From Leeuwenhoekiella nanhaiensis (GTDB lineage: Bacteria > Bacteroidota > Bacteroidia > Flavobacteriales > Flavobacteriaceae), in contig NZ_KZ319288.1 in NCBI RefSeq assembly GCF_002744755.1, forward strand, positions 496,001 to 560,000: 64,000 nt of DNA, given 5' to 3'. A program made the translations under genes and the position numbers. Of this stretch, positions 60,959 to 64,000 are shown piece after piece; the first letter of the stretch is position 1, and every line of letters starts with the position of its first letter. The notes beneath the pieces are model-generated. The model worked only from the letters and a program-made list of their open reading frames with translations, searched no databases and was not told the DNA's origin.

Positions 60959-61416
60959 TGATTGTTTACCGTTTATCCCGTGAAAAATATGCAGACAGCC
61001 TTTCGGGTAAAGGGGCTGCTTTACGCGGCGCACGATGGAATAGCAAAGGTGTCGAAATCCTGTACACGGCCCAAAGCAGAGCTTTAGCGCTTGCAGAAAT
61101 AGCTGTGCATTTGAGTCTTTCGGCTTTGCCAAAAGATTTTATGATGCTTGAAATTGAAATTCCGGACTCCCTGGCCATCAAAACCCTTCCTGCTTCTGAA
61201 TTACCGAAATTTTGGAACGATTTTCCCTATAACCTAAACACGCAGCAATTTGGCGACCAGTTTATTTCTGATGGCAAATTTGCTATTTTAAAAGTACCTT
61301 CGGCAGTCGTACAAGGTGACTTTAATTATTTAATCAATCTGAATCATCCCGATGCAAAAGACATTAAAATTCAATCTCAAACACATTTTCCGCTTGACAA
61401 GCGTCTCTTCCATTAG
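60958..61416 (+). CDS. RES-domain NAD-degrading toxin
   Basis: A 152-residue RES-family toxin. Family members split NAD+ by phosphorolysis or ADP-ribosylate targets, stopping growth. The ARGARWNSKGVEILYTAQSR region (key parts RGARWNS and LYTAQS) and LALAEIAVHL give the conserved Arg26, Tyr36 and Glu47 of the catalytic pocket. It starts with the A of TAATG, so it is translationally coupled to the antitoxin. The M1 peptidase frame opens within its last 65 bases. Confidence 0.88.
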   Translation: MIVYRLSREKYADSLSGKGAALRGARWNSKGVEILYTAQSRALALAEIAVHLSLSALPKDFMMLEIEIPDSLAIKTLPASELPKFWNDFPYNLNTQQFGDQFISDGKFAILKVPSAVVQGDFNYLINLNHPDAKDIKIQSQTHFPLDKRLFH

Positions 61417-63046
61417 CTGTGTAATGCTTATGGTTTTCAGCCTGCTAAACTTCAGCTGTGCCGAAGCACAATCCCTAAAAAAAGAATTCAGCAAGCAGGA
61501 CATTTTAAAGGGAAGTATAACTCCGGAACGTGCCTGGTGGGATTTGAATCATTACGATTTAAAGGTTGACATCAATCCTGAAGACGAATTCATTTCCGGA
61601 AGCAACACGGTTACCTACACGGTTTTAGAACCTAATGAAAAAATTCAGATTGATTTGCAGGAGCCTATGAAACTCCTGAGAGCCACACAGAACGGTAAAG
61701 AGCTCGAAATTGATAAGCAGGGTCTGGCGCATTTTATTTCCCTTAAAGAAAAACAAAAGAAAGGCGAGCAGTATCAATTACTTTTAAAATTTGAAGGTAA
61801 GCCCCGCGTTGGAGCCCGTTTACCTTGGGATGGCGGATGGACCTGGCAAAAAGACGCCCAGGGAAAAACCTTTGCCGCTAATGCCAACCAAGGTATAGGC
61901 GCATCGATCTGGTGGCCAAACAAAGATATTCCCTATGATGAGGCAGACAGTCTTGATCTTTACATTACCGTTCCAAAAGATATTATGGGTGTAGGTAATG
62001 GCCGTTTGGTTGATTCGTCTTCAACTGAAACCAAATCTACCTATCATTGGTTAGTGAAAAACCCCATAAACAACTACGCTGTGAGCGCTGATCTTGCAGA
62101 TTACGCGCATTTTTCAGATTCTTATGAGGGCGAAAACGGAACGCTTGACCTCAACTTTTACGTGCTGAAAGAAAATCTGGAGAAAGCAAAAAGTCATTTT
62201 AAAGATGTGCCTCGTATGCTTCAGGCGTTTGAGCATTGGTTTGGCCCCTACCCGTTTTATGAGGATGGTTACAAACTTGTTGAAGTGCCTTATTTGGGTA
62301 TGGAACACCAAAGCAATGTCACCTACGGTAATAAGTATGAAAATGGCTACTTAGGCCGTGATCTGTCAGGAACCGGATGGGGATTGAAGTTTGATTTCAT
62401 TATAATTCACGAAAGCGGACACGAGTGGTTTGCCAATAATATCACCAACAAGGACGTGGCCGATATGTGGGTGCACGAAGGCTTTACCGCCTATTCTGAA
62501 AATCTGTTCCTGGATTATCACTACGGCAAAGAAGCTGCTGCTGATTATGTGATAGGTACACGCAATGCTATACGCAACGACCGACCCATCATCGGTATTT
62601 ATGGCGTAGACTACGAAGGTAGTGGTGATATGTATTATAAGGGTGCAAATGTTTTACACACCGTGCGCCAGCTTATTGAAGATGATGAAAAATGGCGTGA
62701 AATTCTACGCGGTTTAAATAAGGAGTTCTATCACAAAACCGTGACCTCCGCACAGGTTGAACAATACATCAGTGACCAAAGCGGGATTGATTTATCGCAA
62801 TTCTGGGATCAATATTTACGTACGACTCAAATACCCTTATTGCAATACAAGACTGAGGGCAAAACACTCAAATTCAGATATCTTGATATTATTGATGGTT
62901 TTGATATGCCTGTAAAAATTCAGGTAAATGGTAGTGAAAGCTGGATTTATCCCACTGCTGAATGGAAAACTGAAGAATTTCAAAACCCTATTGAAGACGT
63001 AGCAGTAGACCGTAATTTTTATTTAGAAAGCAAAAAAGTCAATTAA
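61352..63046 (+). CDS. Secreted M1 family metallopeptidase
   Basis: A 564-residue gluzincin. The zinc motif is HESGHEWFANN with a downstream Glu in WVHEGFTAYSE (HExxH-x18-E). The usual GAMEN segment is replaced by LGMEHQS. An N-terminal exopeptidase-type beta domain covers about 60-250. The start is uncertain: the ATG at 61352 overlaps the RES gene by 65 bases but gives an N-terminus with basic residues and a hydrophobic core (CVMLMVFSLLNFSC) that fits a signal peptide or lipobox; an ATG at 61424, seven bases after the RES stop, gives a weaker signal. I use 61352. Substrate unknown. Confidence 0.88.
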   Translation: MQKTLKFNLKHIFRLTSVSSISCVMLMVFSLLNFSCAEAQSLKKEFSKQDILKGSITPERAWWDLNHYDLKVDINPEDEFISGSNTVTYTVLEPNEKIQIDLQEPMKLLRATQNGKELEIDKQGLAHFISLKEKQKKGEQYQLLLKFEGKPRVGARLPWDGGWTWQKDAQGKTFAANANQGIGASIWWPNKDIPYDEADSLDLYITVPKDIMGVGNGRLVDSSSTETKSTYHWLVKNPINNYAVSADLADYAHFSDSYEGENGTLDLNFYVLKENLEKAKSHFKDVPRMLQAFEHWFGPYPFYEDGYKLVEVPYLGMEHQSNVTYGNKYENGYLGRDLSGTGWGLKFDFIIIHESGHEWFANNITNKDVADMWVHEGFTAYSENLFLDYHYGKEAAADYVIGTRNAIRNDRPIIGIYGVDYEGSGDMYYKGANVLHTVRQLIEDDEKWREILRGLNKEFYHKTVTSAQVEQYISDQSGIDLSQFWDQYLRTTQIPLLQYKTEGKTLKFRYLDIIDGFDMPVKIQVNGSESWIYPTAEWKTEEFQNPIEDVAVDRNFYLESKKVN

Positions 63047-63049
63047 TAC

Positions 63050-63619
63050 ATGTCTAAAAGGCCTTTACATTATTTTAAAAATGCAGCAGAATGGAGAACC
63101 TGGTTGCACGAAAATCACGCAAGTAGTGAAGGCATTGAATTGATTTTTTATAGAGTAGATAGTGAAGAGGAAAGTATGCGCTGGGAAGAAGCAGTGCAGG
63201 TTGCTATTTGCTACGGTTGGATAGATAGTACCGTTAGAAAAATTGACGATAAACGCAGAAAGCAATATTTCTGCAGGCGCAATCCAAGCAGTGGCTGGAG
63301 TGCGATTAACAAGGATTATGTTAGCCAACTTACCGAAGCCGGACTTATGCACAGCAGTGGGCTTGAAGCTATTGAAACTGCAAAACAAAACGGTTCGTGG
63401 TCTTTACTGGATGATGTGGAAAATGGTATTATTCCGGATGATTTAAGAGAAGCTTTTGACAAAAATCCAGAAACGCTATCTAATTATAATTCGTTTGCAA
63501 AAGGGTATCGCAAAAGTTACCTCTATTGGCTAAACCAGGCCAAGCGGGAAGAAACCCGTCAAAAACGGGTCGAAGAAATTGTAAAGCTTTGTGCTCAAAA
63601 TAAAAAACACCGGGGGTGA
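63050..63619 (+). CDS. YdeI/OmpD-associated family protein
   Basis: A 189-residue cytoplasmic protein of the YdeI family. Typical parts are KRPLHYFKNAAEWRTWLHENH, GIELIFYRV, WEEAVQVAICYGWIDST, the basic QYFCRRNPSSGWSAINKDYV and ARSYLYWLNQAKREETRQKRVEEI (here KSYLYWLNQAKREET). It lies three bases after the M1 peptidase gene, so it may be co-transcribed. The family is linked to envelope or stress functions but the biochemical role is not established. Confidence 0.88.
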   Translation: MSKRPLHYFKNAAEWRTWLHENHASSEGIELIFYRVDSEEESMRWEEAVQVAICYGWIDSTVRKIDDKRRKQYFCRRNPSSGWSAINKDYVSQLTEAGLMHSSGLEAIETAKQNGSWSLLDDVENGIIPDDLREAFDKNPETLSNYNSFAKGYRKSYLYWLNQAKREETRQKRVEEIVKLCAQNKKHRG

Positions 63620-63693
63620 AAAGCATAAATTTTTTAACATTTTAGATTGCTTCTAAACGTTAAAAGTTGCTTATTTGCACAAATTATAGTCCC

Positions 63694-64000
63694 TTGTATT
63701 ACAGATATTTAATCCCGTTAGTACTTTGCCTGATGTTCCAAAACTCAGGTAAAGCTCAAGACCAATCCAAAAATCACCTGTATTCGCGTTTTTTTACAAC
63801 CGAATTAAACGCAGGCATCACCTCACCTTCCAATTACCGATTTCCGGAGACCGATCTGCAAAAATCGCTTTACCTCAGCCTGGGTAGTACCAACGCCGAT
63901 AACGAAGACGAGTGGGCATACCGGCTCAACCGACCCAAAACAGGTGTCAGTCTGGGGGTTATCGACTTGGGCAACCCCGAAGCTTTAGGCTACGGGATTT
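63694..64000 (+). CDS. Acyloxyacyl hydrolase-like (PagL-type) protein, 5' part
   Basis: An open frame of 102 codons running to the window edge, in the frame of TTG 63694. Translation gives a signal-peptide-like start (MYYRYLIPLVLCLMFQNSGKAQ with the TTG read as Met; shown in part as YLIPLVLCLMFQ) then LYSRFFTTELNAGIT, YRFPETDLQKSLYLSLG and RPKTGVSLGVIDLGNPEALG. This matches the N-terminal region of Bacteroidetes acyloxyacyl hydrolases, which deacylate lipid A in the outer membrane. The gene continues beyond base 64000. Start uncertain (another TTG at 63667). Confidence 0.65.
   Translation, partial: MYYRYLIPLVLCLMFQNSGKAQDQSKNHLYSRFFTTELNAGITSPSNYRFPETDLQKSLYLSLGSTNADNEDEWAYRLNRPKTGVSLGVIDLGNPEALGYGI

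Noticed and set aside
1-64000. tRNA, rRNA, prophage or integrated element
   Set aside because: No cloverleaf-like tail, ribosomal sequence, integrase, transposase or phage structural gene was seen in reading the gaps and genes.

Overview
The window is ordinary-looking chromosome from a member of the Bacteroidetes, almost certainly a Flavobacteriaceae species. Support comes from the sequence itself: promoters of the TAnnTTTG type with an upstream TTG/TTTG box, A/T-rich translation starts without Shine-Dalgarno sequences, frequent TTG/GTG starts, a type IX secretion (gliding-motility C-terminal domain) protein, LytTR two-component regulators, flavobacterial orphan families (DUF5606, DUF6495, TIGR02757, pRiA4b ORF-3-like) and an otsA-otsB fusion. 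A marine genus close to Leeuwenhoekiella is plausible but cannot be proved here. I see no rRNA, tRNA, prophage, insertion sequence or CRISPR array.

Layout. 0-8 kb: 5' part of gyrA divergent from clpC, then small hypotheticals, folE, msrA, a LolD-like ABC ATPase with a TIGR02757 gene overlapping it, and a GAF histidine kinase. 8.5-14 kb: a BatA/von Willebrand membrane protein, a dihydroorotase-like protein that has lost its zinc ligands, a Tic20-like membrane protein and a carboxylesterase in one + strand run, meeting a - strand pair that includes a PhnP-like phosphodiesterase. 14-21 kb: a large conserved orphan, hisS, a MacB-type permease, a DUF6495 gene, the rpsF-rpsR-rplI ribosomal operon and a divergent LytTR regulator. 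21-32 kb: mainly - strand housekeeping genes (priA, a YihY protein, nadC, mazG, DUF5606, def, ruvX) with rlmH and a sterol-desaturase-like gene.

32-40 kb: dapD, then a surface-glycan block containing a WaaP/Kdo-kinase-like protein, a GT9 heptosyltransferase-like enzyme, two GT2 enzymes, a GT4 enzyme, an FkbM methyltransferase-like protein and a pyruvyltransferase-like protein. This looks like lipopolysaccharide core or similar glycan assembly. 39.6-49 kb: tsaC, cca, a heme A synthase, a pRiA4b ORF-3-like protein, a nucleoid-associated protein, an ExbB-like channel, a LytS/LytR-type two-component pair and uvrB. 49-54 kb: a 912-residue T9SS type B secreted protein and a two-gene ABC exporter. 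54-59 kb: a trehalose/glucan locus with a GH15 hydrolase divergent from an OtsA-OtsB fusion and, convergent with the GH15 gene, an unrecognised protein that I read as a possible kinase-fold enzyme. 59-64 kb: an M28 peptidase, an Xre/RES toxin-antitoxin pair with a palindromic operator candidate, an M1 metallopeptidase, a YdeI-family protein and the start of an acyloxyacyl-hydrolase-like gene cut by the window edge.

The best leads for something undescribed are the kinase-like orphan in the trehalose locus (53806-54879), the conserved 485-residue orphan (14095-15552), the metal-less dihydroorotase (10495-11748) and the RES/Xre module with its operator. Several small repeat structures between genes are also recorded. 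I did not find a large, clearly novel multi-gene system.
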